A stretch of 36,505 bases of DNA from Flavobacterium sp. ACAM 123. Its GTDB lineage: Bacteria; Bacteroidota; Bacteroidia; Flavobacteriales; Flavobacteriaceae. Below, piece after piece: positions 1 to 9,740 of this stretch; position 1 is the first letter of the stretch; every line of letters begins with the position of its first letter. The notes beneath the pieces are model-generated. The model did not search any database, was not told the DNA's origin, and worked only from the letters and a program-made list of their open reading frames with translations. The DNA is taken from contig NZ_AJXL01000033.1 of NCBI RefSeq assembly GCF_000264055.1, positions 1 to 36,505 of the forward strand. Direction: 5' to 3'. The translations under genes were made by a program, and so were the position numbers.

Positions 1-23
1 TAAAAATAATGCGAACTAATTCG

Positions 24-51
24 TTTTGTATTTATTTTATTGTTAGATTTG
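24..51 (+). promoter_or_regulatory. Putative promoter of the lacI-type gene
   Basis: The box TAGATTTG at 44-51 fits the Bacteroidota -7 consensus TAnnTTTG, and a TTTTG at 24-28 could serve as the -33 element, with a spacer of about 15 nt that is shorter than usual. The box ends about 30 nt before the ATG at 83. No convincing operator palindrome was seen here, so autoregulation is not supported. Confidence 0.35.
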
Positions 52-82
52 TGAAAGCGTTAAATAAAAAATTAACAAAATA

Positions 83-1092
83 ATGAAAAAAATACCATTA
101 AAGATATTGCTAACGAAGCGAGGGTTTCAATATCCACTGTTTCTTTTGTCCTTAACGATAAAGGAGAGAGAATGGGCATAAGTGCGGTTGTTATCAAAAA
201 AGTGCAAGACGTTGCTAAAAGGTTAAAGTACAGGCCTAATATGATAGCTACAAGTCTTAGGACAGGTAAGACAAGGTCTATAGGTCTTATTGTTGAGAAT
301 ATTTCAAATCCTTTTTTTTCTGTTCTAGCAAAAGTAATAGAGGAAGAGATAATGAAGTTTGGGTATAGAGTTTTTTATTGCAGCACTTATAATGATGATG
401 AAAGGTCTGCTGAGTTGGTTCAAAGTCTTTTGCAGGCTAATGTAGATGGCTTTATCATAACACCAACAGAAAAGCTAGATAAAAGTATTGAACAACTATT
501 AGAAATGAAAGTGCCCGTTGTTTTAATTGACAGGTATTTCCCTGGACTAGATGTTAGTCATGTGGTTATGGATAATTACGAAGGTGCGTATTCCGCGACA
601 ATGTTTTTGATAAAAAGAGGGAGACGTAAAATAGCTTTAATCAATAATAATTCGGGCATGGTTCAAATGCAATTAAGAGAAAAAGGTTACAGTGATGCAA
701 TGAAAAAAGCTAATCTTTTCGATGAGCAAATGATTCTTCATTTAGATTATCATAGTAGTGAAGAACAAAAAATTGAAGAAATGCTTCTTTTTTTTAAAAA
801 TAATAATAGTGCAGACGGAGTGCTTTTTTTAGCAAATTATATGGGTCTTGCTGGTATTCTTGCAATACGAAAATTAGGCTTAAAGGTGCCAGATGATTTA
901 GCTATAATCAGTTTCGATGATCATTACTCTTTTATTTTGCATTCGCCATCTATAACTGTTGTCGAGCAGCCTTTAGATGAAATAGCAAAAAAAACAGTTG
1001 AGTTACTTATGTGTCAAATGAAGAGCGATAATAATGTTGTATTCGAAAAAGTACTTCTAAAAGGTAAGTTAGTAGTGAGAGAATCTGTATGA
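83..1092 (+). pseudogene. LacI-family transcriptional regulator, frameshifted right after its start codon
   Basis: This encodes a LacI/GalR regulator: an N-terminal HTH (TIKDIANEARVSISTVSFVL, 94-153) followed by a periplasmic-binding-protein-like sensor domain (IGLIVENISNPFFS onward). The only upstream ATG, at 83, is out of frame with the HTH. It is followed by A7 (86-92); with eight A residues it would read MKKNTIKDIA and continue in frame to 1092, giving about 336 residues, a normal LacI length. As given, the HTH frame has a stop at 73-75 and no usual start codon before ATG 172, from which a 306-residue protein would lack the recognition helices. It is therefore a frameshift mutant, a slippage-dependent gene or a homopolymer sequencing error. 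Its neighbour is a susCD operon with a LacI-like operator, so it probably represses that operon and responds to an imported sugar. Confidence 0.8.
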
Positions 1093-1203
1093 TTATGTTC
1101 TTCATATTGAATTTATTAATGTTTTAGATAAATAACAGCCGATGTAAGGCGAGCTTTTATATTTATTGTAAAGCTTATAAAATCAGATGTGTTTATTTAA
1201 CAG

Positions 1204-1232
1204 TTGACTAAAACGATTTAGTGATATTTTTA
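1204..1232 (+). promoter_or_regulatory. susC promoter with a LacI-type operator between the boxes
   Basis: TTG at 1204-1206 (-33) and TATTTTTA at 1225-1232 (-7, near TAnnTTTG) are separated by 18 nt, a good Bacteroidota spacing. Between them lies ACTAAAACGATTTAGT (1207-1222), a palindrome centred on CG in which 7 of 8 base pairs are symmetric, the usual form of LacI/GalR operators. Binding there would block polymerase. The susC start at 1312 leaves an untranslated leader of about 75 nt. That the upstream LacI protein binds here is inference from position and symmetry. Confidence 0.6.
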
Positions 1233-1311
1233 GAATGTCATAATTCATTAAATATAACAAGATTTTTTTTTATTTTATTAATATTTTTTACAAACCAAAA
1301 CTAAAAAACCA

Positions 1312-4300
1312 ATGCTTATGAAACGAATTTTAGCAGTGTTAGGGTTAATTGTTTTTAGCGGCCTAGGTGCAGTAGCGCACAACCGCTCTATAACAGAGAC
1401 AATAACAAGTGCGGATAACAAGTTTATTGTTTCCGCAACCATAGATGTAAAAGGAATATCTAATAGTACAAAAACAGATTTTGACAAAATATTTATCGTG
1501 CTTGATCCTGCAGGTAATGCTTCTTTGGCAGTATCATCTATTGGTTTTATTTCTAAATCGCTTGATTTACATGTGAATTATAAAGTAAAAACGAGATCAG
1601 ATATAGATGAAAATACCTCTCAAGAAACAAGAAGAATATCTGGAACAGTGTTAGATGAAGGTAATCTTCCTATTCCTGGTGCTTCTGTTGGAATTAGTGG
1701 AACTAATTATCAAGCTACTACTGACTTTGAAGGAAGATTTGTACTTGATATTCCTTCAAATAGCAAAGTTCTATCTGTGAGCTTTGTAGGTTTTGAAACT
1801 AAGGTAGTAAATATTGAAAATAAAAGTACTATAAACATTGTTTTGAAGGAAGCAACTTCACAATTGGATGAAATTGTTATTACAGGTTATAGTACCGAGA
1901 AGAAAAGAAATATTACGGCTTCAATTTCTTCGGTAAAAATGAAAGACATTAATTCACAGCCGAAATCGAACGTCGTGGAGATGCTTGATGGTCGTTTAGC
2001 AGGCGTTCAAATCATGAGTGATAATAGTCCGGGAGGAGGAACTTCTGTACGTATTCGAGGGTTTGGATCTTTTAATAGTAATGATCCATTAGTGATCGTT
2101 GATGGAGTGCCAGCATCTAATGGATTAAATGGAATAAATCCATCAGATATTGAATCTCTGCAAGTTTTAAAAGATGCCGCCTCTGCTTCTATTTATGGAT
2201 CTCGAGCTGCTAATGGAGTTGTTTTGATTACAACTAAGAAAGGAGGTAAAGATGGAAAAACACAAATGCAGGTTGATGGATATTCTGGAATTCAAGTAGC
2301 TTTTAATTTACCTAAAATGCTAAATGCACAACAATATGGCGACTTGCTTTGGCAAGCGACTAAAAATGATGGTAAAGTTCCATCAAATGCCATTTACGGG
2401 AGTGATCCTAATAACGCAACAGTTCCGACCTATATAAATTCTGCAAATACTATAAAAAGTGGTGATGTAAATTGGCTAAAAGAAATTATGCATCCAGCGG
2501 CAGTTCATTCTTATAATTTGTCTCTTTCTAAAGGGGATGACAAAGCACAGAATGCTCTCTCCTTAGGTTATTTTAATCAGGATGGAATCATACAGCACAC
2601 TAATTTTGATCGCTTTTCTGCTCGATTCAATTCTAGTTATAAAATAAAAGATTTTTTAACCATCGGCGAAAATTTTTCAAGTTCATATACAACTCAAGTT
2701 TCTGCATCAACTAATAGCGCTTTAGGAGGTATTGTTTTTGAAGCTTTGCAATTTCCTTCTATTGTGCCTGTTTATGATATCAACGGTAATTTTGCAGGAA
2801 ACCCTATAAATGATATTACTAATCCTTTAGGAAAATTAACACGAGCAAAAGACAATAAACAAAAAAAAATTCAAGCTTTAGGAAATGTTTTTGCTAATGT
2901 TGAGCTAGGTGACTTCACATTTAAGACTTCTTTTAGGTTTGGATTATACTAAAGTTATAATTATAGAGGTTTTTCGCCAGTTTACAATGAAATTCTATCT
3001 CAAAATGTTAAAAATCAACTGACAACTGATAATAGTTTTAATTATCAGCTTACCACATCTAATACCGTAAATTATAAAAAGAGATTTGATAATCATAGTG
3101 TTGACTTGCTTATAGGTCAAGAAGCCATTAAATATTATTATGAAGGTTTTGCTGCTTCAAGACAAAATTTTCTATATGAAGATTTGAATTTCAGGTATTT
3201 ATCTTATGGTACTGAAAATCAACTAAATTCCGGAACAGCTAATCAATGGACTCTTAATTCCTACTTTGGAAGGGTTAACTATAACTATGACGAAAAATAT
3301 TTAGTAACTGCAACCGTAAGGAGAGACGGAACTTCTAGATTAGTAAATAATAAATGGGGTACTTTTCCTTCGGTTTCAGCAGGATGGAGGATTGACAAAG
3401 AAAGCTTCTTTAACGAGGGAACAAATTTCAGTTCTTTTTTATTGAGAGGGAGTTGGGGGCAAACCGGAAATCAGGAATTACCTTCTTATTCTACCGTAGA
3501 TAGTTATACTAATAATAGTAACTACTCTAATTATCCTATTAATGGAAGTCAGAATACAGTGGATACAGGATTGACACAAACAAGAGTGGCAAATAATAAT
3601 TTGGCATGGGAGACTACAACACAAAAAACACTAGCTGTTGATCTTGGTTTTTTTAACGATAAGTTAAATGTTACTGCTGAAGTATATGATAAGGTAACGA
3701 AGGATATTTTAATTTATAATGTTATTCCTTTAACTTATGGAGGTACAAATGACGGACAGTGGATCAATGATGGTCAAATGAGCAATCGTGGCTATGAATT
3801 AAATATAGATTTTAAGGATAAAGTACATAATCTTAGTTATGACCTCTCGCTAAATTTAGCTGGGAATAAAAATAAACTTACCGCTCTGTCAACTGTACCT
3901 TATTTAGGTATACCTACTTCATCATTGCATACGGTCAACTTTGATCAAGAGGTCTCGAGAAGTGCTGTCGGACAATCGATAGGTTCGTTTTATGGTTTTG
4001 TTTCCGATGGATTATTTGGAAGTCAGCAAGAAGTGACGGATTATGGATTACAGCCAAATGCACAGCCTGGAGATTTGAAGTTTAAGGACATAAATGGTGA
4101 TGGAGTGATTAATACTTTAGATCGAACATTTATTGGTTCCCCACATCCTAATCTAGCGCTAGGTTTTAATATTAATTTAAAATATAAGCAATTTGATTTA
4201 GGAATGTTTTTTAATGGAAGTTTTGGTAATGATATCTATAATCTTATAAAGTATAAAACACAGTTTTTTAATCAGGCTGCGTATAATAAAGATGCGTCAT

Positions 4301-4653
4301 TATTAGGAGCATGGACTGTAGATAACCCAAATTCTAGTATTCCTCGATTGTCATTAGATGATAGGAATAATAATATTCGCCCTTCATCTTACTATGTTGA
4401 AGATGGTTCGTATTTCAAATTAAACAATTTGCAAGTAGGTTATACTTTTAAAACAGAAGCGCTCTTAGGGATGAAACTTAGACTTTATGGTCAGGCTAGT
4501 AATGTTTTTACGATTACCAAATATAGCGGAATGACTCCACAAATAGGTTTACAGAGTTACTCTTCAAGTAATAGAAACCTTGATATTGGAATTGATAGAG
4601 GTCTTTATCCTCCTTCAAGAACATTTATTTTTGGTTTTAATTTAAACTTTTAA
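1312..4653 (+). pseudogene. susC: SusC/RagA-type TonB-dependent outer-membrane receptor, interrupted by an in-frame stop
   Basis: SusC proteins form TonB-driven outer-membrane barrels that import oligosaccharides together with a SusD lipoprotein. Visible here are a signal peptide (about residues 3-22), an unrecognised stretch of about 75 residues, a carboxypeptidase-regulatory-like domain (from RISGTVLDEGNLPIPGASV), a TonB-box-like DEIVITGYS, and a plug domain (VRIRGFGSFNSNDPLVIVDG). The frame is cut by TAA at 2950-2952, after 546 residues, inside the barrel. The same frame then continues without a break from SYNYRGFSPVYNE to the typical C-terminal strand ending in FNLNF at 4653. Without the stop it would be 1,113 residues, normal for the family. 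A restart at the ATG at 3106 would give only a partial barrel. The untouched second half suggests a recent mutation, readthrough or a sequence error. susD follows after 10 nt. Confidence 0.9.
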
Positions 4654-4663
4654 TTTTCTAAAG

Positions 4664-6331
4664 ATGATACAAATAAATAAAATAATTAAATCGGTATTTA
4701 TAATTGGGTTAGCCTTTCAGTTGGGCTCCTGTTCTAATAATTTTTTAGAGGAAGAAACTTTTGGTGAAGTGAATCCTTCCGAAATGACTAAAGCAGCTAA
4801 TGTAGAGCGTGCTATTATCTCGGCCTATAGCGTTTTGAACGGACAAATAGACGGTGCTACAAATGCTTTTAATTCACCTGATTCAAATTGGAGTTTTGGT
4901 GATGTAACATCTGATGATGCTTATAAAGGTGGAGGAGGAACTGGTGATCAAAATAATATTCACCAAATGGAACTATATAGTGCCAATTCAACTACCACTG
5001 ACATTGTACGTAAATGGATGGCATTATACGAAGGTGTTAAACGAAGTAATGAAGCAATGCGATTATTGAATGCTTCTACTGATTTTGATGCAGCACTGAA
5101 AGTACAACGAAATGCTGAACTAAGATTTTTAAGAGGGCATTATTATTTTGAATTAAAGAAGATCTATAATCAGATTCCTTACATTGATGAGACGGCTGCA
5201 ACAGTTGCGGATTATTCGAAATCAAATACTATTTTTACTTCAGATGAACTTTGGGGGAAAATAGAAGATGATTTTAAACAAGCTTATGCAGGTCTTCCTG
5301 CACAACAAGCAGAGAAGGGAAGACCCACAAAAATTGCAGCTAAGGCTTACTTGGTTAAATGTTATGTATTTGAAAAAAAATGGCAGTTGGCGTATGATGC
5401 ATCTACTGAAATCATGAGCAGTAGTTATGGTTTATTGGCTGATTTTCAACAAGTTTTCTTGCCTGAAAATGATAATAATAAAGAGATCATTTTTGCAGTA
5501 CAACATTCGATAAATGATGGGCAAGCAAGTAATTATAATGGAAGTATAGGTGATCGATTAACAGCACCGGGAGGGCCATTTTATTCTCAATATGGTTTTC
5601 ATCGTCCTTCACAAAATTTAGTAAATAGTTTTAAAACGGACATTAACGGTTTACCACAAGAGGATAATATAAATGTTACTACTAGTGATAATGTAGATCC
5701 TCGATTAGACATAACTGTGGGGCGACCTGGAATTCCTTATAAAGATTTGGGTATTGTTTACTCAGATACATGGGCTAGAGATTTAGCTACTTATGGGGTA
5801 TTTGGCCCTAAAAAGAGGATTGTTTCCGCAAAATCCTCTTTTTATTTAACAGTGTGGCCGTATGTTAATGCTTTAAACTATTATATCATTCGCTATGCGG
5901 AAGTTGTACTGTGGAGGGCAGAAGCTGCAGTTGAAATTAGCAAACTCGAAGAAGCCAGAGGTTTAGTTAACCAGATAAGACAGCGCGCTGCCAATTCTGC
6001 TTTTGTAAAAACATTAGACGGATCTATGAATGCTGCTAATTATAAAATTCAAACCTATACTTTACCTTGGACAAATCAAATAGCGGCAAGAGCGGCAGTT
6101 CATACTGAAACTAGACTAGAATTAGCGATGGAAGGACACCGTTTCTTTAATTTAGTTCGTTGGGGAGAGGCCGACATTACTATAAATAATTATATTGCTA
6201 TAGAAAAAACAAGAAGGTCTCATTTAACCAATGCTTCTTTTACTAAAGGTAAAAACGAATATTTTCCAATACCCCAAAGTTATATTGATGGATTCGCTCC
6301 TGGCGAGATTACTCAGAATAATGGTTATTAA
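4664..6331 (+). CDS. susD: SusD/RagB-family outer-membrane nutrient-binding lipoprotein
   Basis: SusD proteins are surface lipoproteins that cap the SusC barrel and bind the glycan. The N-terminus has a lipoprotein signal with lipobox LGSC (Cys23), followed by SNNFLEEE, the acidic pattern expected for export to the cell surface in Bacteroidota. The body shows SusD hallmarks: TPR-like helices (RNAELRFLRGHYYFELKKIY), the segment VEISKLEEARGLVNQIRQRA, and the C-terminal ELAMEGHRFFNLVRWGEA. Its length of 555 residues is normal. It lies 10 nt after susC and is evidently co-transcribed from the promoter at 1204-1232; a hairpin terminator follows. The gene is intact although its partner susC carries a stop. 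The substrate cannot be read from the sequence. Confidence 0.95.
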   Translation: MIQINKIIKSVFIIGLAFQLGSCSNNFLEEETFGEVNPSEMTKAANVERAIISAYSVLNGQIDGATNAFNSPDSNWSFGDVTSDDAYKGGGGTGDQNNIHQMELYSANSTTTDIVRKWMALYEGVKRSNEAMRLLNASTDFDAALKVQRNAELRFLRGHYYFELKKIYNQIPYIDETAATVADYSKSNTIFTSDELWGKIEDDFKQAYAGLPAQQAEKGRPTKIAAKAYLVKCYVFEKKWQLAYDASTEIMSSSYGLLADFQQVFLPENDNNKEIIFAVQHSINDGQASNYNGSIGDRLTAPGGPFYSQYGFHRPSQNLVNSFKTDINGLPQEDNINVTTSDNVDPRLDITVGRPGIPYKDLGIVYSDTWARDLATYGVFGPKKRIVSAKSSFYLTVWPYVNALNYYIIRYAEVVLWRAEAAVEISKLEEARGLVNQIRQRAANSAFVKTLDGSMNAANYKIQTYTLPWTNQIAARAAVHTETRLELAMEGHRFFNLVRWGEADITINNYIAIEKTRRSHLTNASFTKGKNEYFPIPQSYIDGFAPGEITQNNGY

Positions 6332-6343
6332 TATCTAAAACTA

Positions 6344-6372
6344 AAAAGGGCAATCTTAACAATTGCCCTTTT
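6344..6372 (+). terminator. Hairpin terminator after susD
   Basis: An 11-bp perfect stem (AAAAGGGCAAT / ATTGCCCTTTT) with a 7-nt loop starts 12 nt after the susD stop and ends in T4. It lies just before the next gene (6389), so it probably attenuates transcription into the enzyme genes relative to susCD. No separate promoter could be placed between the hairpin and the gene. Confidence 0.75.
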
Positions 6373-6388
6373 ATAAAGAAAAGAATAG

Positions 6389-7651
6389 ATGAATAGAATA
6401 TTATTTATAACGATGGCATTTGTTTTTATGAGTCTCCAAGCTCAGAAAAATAAGCAATTTGACATTAATTTTATGGCTACGAGTTCTAATTCGGTAGTTC
6501 AAGACAAAAATTTTTATCTGTTGACTGCAATTCAGAAAAATGCTGAAGTCCGAAAATTATTAGAAGATGATTTAGTTTTAAAATTATTTTATGATAGGCA
6601 ACAAAAAGATATTGAGGGACACATAAATATACTTAAAGATAGTTTGAAAAGTTTAGTCCCTACTTATAAGTTTAAAGATGAAGATTTAAAAATTATTTCT
6701 AGTAGGCTTGGGTTACTGCTGCAGAAGTATCCTTTTTTTCAAAATTTTGTAGATGATAATATACGACCTTCTGGTAACTATGAAAACTTTAAAAATGATT
6801 CGGATGTTGAGTTGTTAATAAAGGCATGGGAACTTTGCGCTAGAGGAATGAACCAAATTATAGAAGTGTACGGACTTGGAAAAGCTTCGCAATATGCCGA
6901 AATAGACTCTGTTTCCTATGATGTTAAATCCACTGATTACAAAAGGGCGGTATTTATGTGGAGTGATTTTTTACAACATAAAAAATTAAAAGAAAGTAGT
7001 TTGTTTTTTCAACCAGCTTTAGATTTTTCTTTATCGCTTTTGTATTTAAATCATAGAGATGAAGCAGCGCGGTATGAGCCATTGGCCGAAAATGAAAATC
7101 AAAAAGTGGCTGGTCATGTCATAAACATTGATTTTGATAAGTATGACTACACTTGTATTGTAGTTTTAGGAAATGGACCTGAAAATTATTACGACCGACT
7201 CTCGGCGTTAGGAAAATTAAATTTACAACTGGGTGTTTTAGAATATCAAGCTAAAAAAGCCCCTTTAATTATGCTTTCTGGAGGACATGCACATCCCTTT
7301 AGACCTCGTTTCTGTGAAGCTATAGAAATGAAAAAGGAACTTATGGAAGTATATAAAATTCCGGAAGAAAATATTTTGATTGATCCACATGCTCGACATA
7401 CAACCACAAATTTGCGCAATGCCACGCGTATTTTGGTTCGGAACAAAATCCCTATTTCGAAACCTCTTTTGGTTGTTACTAATAGTAGTCATAGCAGTTA
7501 TTTAGGAAATAAATCCTTTGCTGCACGATGTATGTCAGAATTTGGATATTTACCGGCTATACAACTAAAAAGACTTTCTAATACGACTATTGAATTTTTG
7601 CCAAAAATCGAATCATTACATCAGAATCCTATCGACCCTTTAGATCCTTAA
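6389..7651 (+). CDS. Secreted DUF218 (YdcF/SanA/ElyC-like) domain protein
   Basis: The N-terminus is a signal peptide ending in SLQAQ, so the 420-residue protein is likely periplasmic. Residues 1-240 are helical and unrecognised. The C-terminal part, from about residue 250, is a DUF218 domain: CIVVLGNGPENYYDRLSALG, then PLIMLSGGHAHP, the EAIEMKKELMEVYKIPEENI segment, an RHTTTNLRNA segment like the family's S-x-TT-x-EN, and LLVVTNSSHSSYLG. The domain family is linked to envelope polysaccharide metabolism, but its chemistry is poorly defined. The gene lies 17 nt after the susD terminator and 4 nt before the GH92 gene, so it should act in the same locus. The family call is firm; the role is unknown. 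Confidence 0.8.
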   Translation: MNRILFITMAFVFMSLQAQKNKQFDINFMATSSNSVVQDKNFYLLTAIQKNAEVRKLLEDDLVLKLFYDRQQKDIEGHINILKDSLKSLVPTYKFKDEDLKIISSRLGLLLQKYPFFQNFVDDNIRPSGNYENFKNDSDVELLIKAWELCARGMNQIIEVYGLGKASQYAEIDSVSYDVKSTDYKRAVFMWSDFLQHKKLKESSLFFQPALDFSLSLLYLNHRDEAARYEPLAENENQKVAGHVINIDFDKYDYTCIVVLGNGPENYYDRLSALGKLNLQLGVLEYQAKKAPLIMLSGGHAHPFRPRFCEAIEMKKELMEVYKIPEENILIDPHARHTTTNLRNATRILVRNKIPISKPLLVVTNSSHSSYLGNKSFAARCMSEFGYLPAIQLKRLSNTTIEFLPKIESLHQNPIDPLDP

Positions 7652-7655
7652 TTTT

Positions 7656-9740
7656 ATGAAAAAAGTATTTATTATTGTAGTTTTCTTATTTGGATTATGC
7701 AATCAATCAGTAAAAGCCCAAAAAGAGAAAAGTAATCTTTCTCAATCGTATATTGAAAAAGTAAATGTTTTTCTAGGAACCTCTGGTGACCATGGGCAAA
7801 TGTCACCTTCTGCCTCTTCTCCTTTTAATATGATGAGTATCGGACCACAAACTTACCCTCATATTCATGCAGGTTATGAGCATTTAGCAAAAGAATTTAT
7901 TGGATTTACGCATACTAGAATTGAAGGTGTGGGATGTGTTGGAACAGGTGGGAATATATTAATCAAACCAATTCTTAATTCTATTATATCAACACCCTTA
8001 ATGAAGAAAACAGAAAATGCTTTCCCTGGATTTTATTCTGTTTCTTTTGAAAATGGTATAGAAGCTGAGATGCGTGTAAAACATAACTTCGGAATTCATC
8101 ATTATGTTTTTCCCTCAGCAGAGGCAGGCTTATATATCGATTTGTCTTATGCTTTTGACAATCGATTTGTTGCAGAGAAGCATCAGATTTCAGGAAATTT
8201 AATTACTGGCTGGGTTGATACGCAAACAACTTGTAGTAAAGGTGTTTATCGGATTTATTTTGCGATCGAAATTTCAAATGTAGAATCTATTGAGTATATA
8301 GAGGGACATAAACTAATTGTAAAAGGAGCTAAAGGAGCTAAAGAAATAAATGTTCGTATAGGATTCTCATCTGTTAATGAGGAGTATGCTAAAATAAAAA
8401 TAGAATCTATCTCTACAGTAGATTTAACTAGGCAAACGACTGCTGAGTGGAACCATTTACTAAGCAGAATAAAAGTGGAAGGAGAGAAAGATCGTGAAGA
8501 CTTATTTTATTCTCTTTTATATCGTGGTTTACAAGCTCCCTTTTTAATATCAGAGCCTAATGGAAGTTATAGCGCTATCGATGGAACGATACAAAAATCA
8601 AATGATTCTATTTATAACGGTTGGGCGATTTGGGATAATTACAGAGAACAATTACCGATGTTGTCGCTGAATTATCCTGAAAAATATGGTTTCATAATAA
8701 AATCAATTGCTAATCTATATTTGCATGGAAAGAATAATTGGGCTACACACCATGAGCCATCACCTACGGTTAGAACAGAGCATGCGATTGTGGTATTATT
8801 AGATGCATATAAAAAAGGATATGCATTAGATTTTAATATCATAAAAGATTCGTTGATTGCTGAGGTTGGTAGGTTAGATTACAGTGCACCAGATAAAGCA
8901 TTAGAATCTTCATACGATAGTTGGGCATTATCTGAAATTTTGAAGATTACTAAAGATAGTATATTAAGTAAAAAGTACTTGAATAAAGCGTTAGATTACA
9001 AAGAGTATTGGAAAAAAGACTTTGCTGACCTTACTAAAAGTGATATTGATATTATGCCAGCACGAGGAATGTATCAGGGGACCGTTTGGCAATACCGCTG
9101 GTTTGTGCCCTTTGATGTAAAAGGATTAAAAGAATTAGCTGGAGGCGATAATAGTTTTGTTACACAATTAGATCAGTTTTTTGATGGAGATAATTATAAT
9201 CATGCTAATCAACCTGATTTGCAAGTTCCAGGGCTATATAATGCGTCGTCACAACCGTGGAAATCACAAAAGCTCTTTCGTAATCTCTTATTAGATCCGT
9301 TCATTCAAAGTTATTTTAATGATAATAGTAAGGGAGTCGATTCTTATTTAGGTCGAATTTATAAAAACGAACCACAGGCGTATGTCCGTACTATGGATGA
9401 TGATTCAGGGACCATGTCCTCTTGGTTCGTAATGCGTAGTATTGGTTTATCACCTGCAAACGTCGGGGATCCTATTTATTATTTAACTGCTCCAATATTT
9501 AAAAAAGTAAGCCTGCAATGGGATAATAAAAAGTCTTTTATTATTGAAGTTAAGAATTACAACAAAGACAATTTTTACATAAAATCAGCTAATTTGAATG
9601 GGAAAAATTTAGAAAGAAACTGGTTGACGCAACAAGAGATTCAAAAAGGAGGAAAACTTATTTTAGAAACTTCATCGGAGCCAAATAAACAATGGGGAAT
9701 TGAAAATCAGTGGATATCGAATGTGAAACAATTATTTTGA
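7656..9740 (+). CDS. GH92-family alpha-mannosidase-like enzyme with Gln at the acid position
   Basis: GH92 enzymes are Ca-dependent exo-acting mannosidases. The signal peptide (MKKVFIIVVFLFGLC to VKAQ) indicates export. Family landmarks are VNVFLGTSGDHGQMSPSASSPF, EFIGFTHTRIEGVGCVGTGG, GTVWQYRWFVPFDVKGL, LYNASSQPWKSQ and DDDSGTMSSWFVMRSIG. Length is 694 residues, within the family range. In most GH92 enzymes the segment before WQY reads (Y)EGNAWQY, with Glu as catalytic acid; here it is YQGTVWQY, with Gln474. The Asp cluster D581-D583, matching the family's GNDDxG base motif, is kept. From recollection of the literature, Gln at this site marks a GH92 member that cleaves mannose-1-phosphate-6-mannose linkages, where phosphate needs no acid. 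Whether this enzyme does the same, or is simply weakly active, is inference. It is the last gene of the susCD unit. Confidence 0.92.
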   Translation: MKKVFIIVVFLFGLCNQSVKAQKEKSNLSQSYIEKVNVFLGTSGDHGQMSPSASSPFNMMSIGPQTYPHIHAGYEHLAKEFIGFTHTRIEGVGCVGTGGNILIKPILNSIISTPLMKKTENAFPGFYSVSFENGIEAEMRVKHNFGIHHYVFPSAEAGLYIDLSYAFDNRFVAEKHQISGNLITGWVDTQTTCSKGVYRIYFAIEISNVESIEYIEGHKLIVKGAKGAKEINVRIGFSSVNEEYAKIKIESISTVDLTRQTTAEWNHLLSRIKVEGEKDREDLFYSLLYRGLQAPFLISEPNGSYSAIDGTIQKSNDSIYNGWAIWDNYREQLPMLSLNYPEKYGFIIKSIANLYLHGKNNWATHHEPSPTVRTEHAIVVLLDAYKKGYALDFNIIKDSLIAEVGRLDYSAPDKALESSYDSWALSEILKITKDSILSKKYLNKALDYKEYWKKDFADLTKSDIDIMPARGMYQGTVWQYRWFVPFDVKGLKELAGGDNSFVTQLDQFFDGDNYNHANQPDLQVPGLYNASSQPWKSQKLFRNLLLDPFIQSYFNDNSKGVDSYLGRIYKNEPQAYVRTMDDDSGTMSSWFVMRSIGLSPANVGDPIYYLTAPIFKKVSLQWDNKKSFIIEVKNYNKDNFYIKSANLNGKNLERNWLTQQEIQKGGKLILETSSEPNKQWGIENQWISNVKQLF

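Noticed and set aside
44..66. GTGAAAGCGTTAAAT near the lacI promoter as operator
   Set aside because: Only one of the inner pairs around CG is symmetric; not a LacI-type palindrome.
1588..1602. AACGAGAT inside susC resembling part of the tRNA-Met 3' region
   Set aside because: Only 8 nt match, inside a coding frame; expected by chance in AT-rich DNA.
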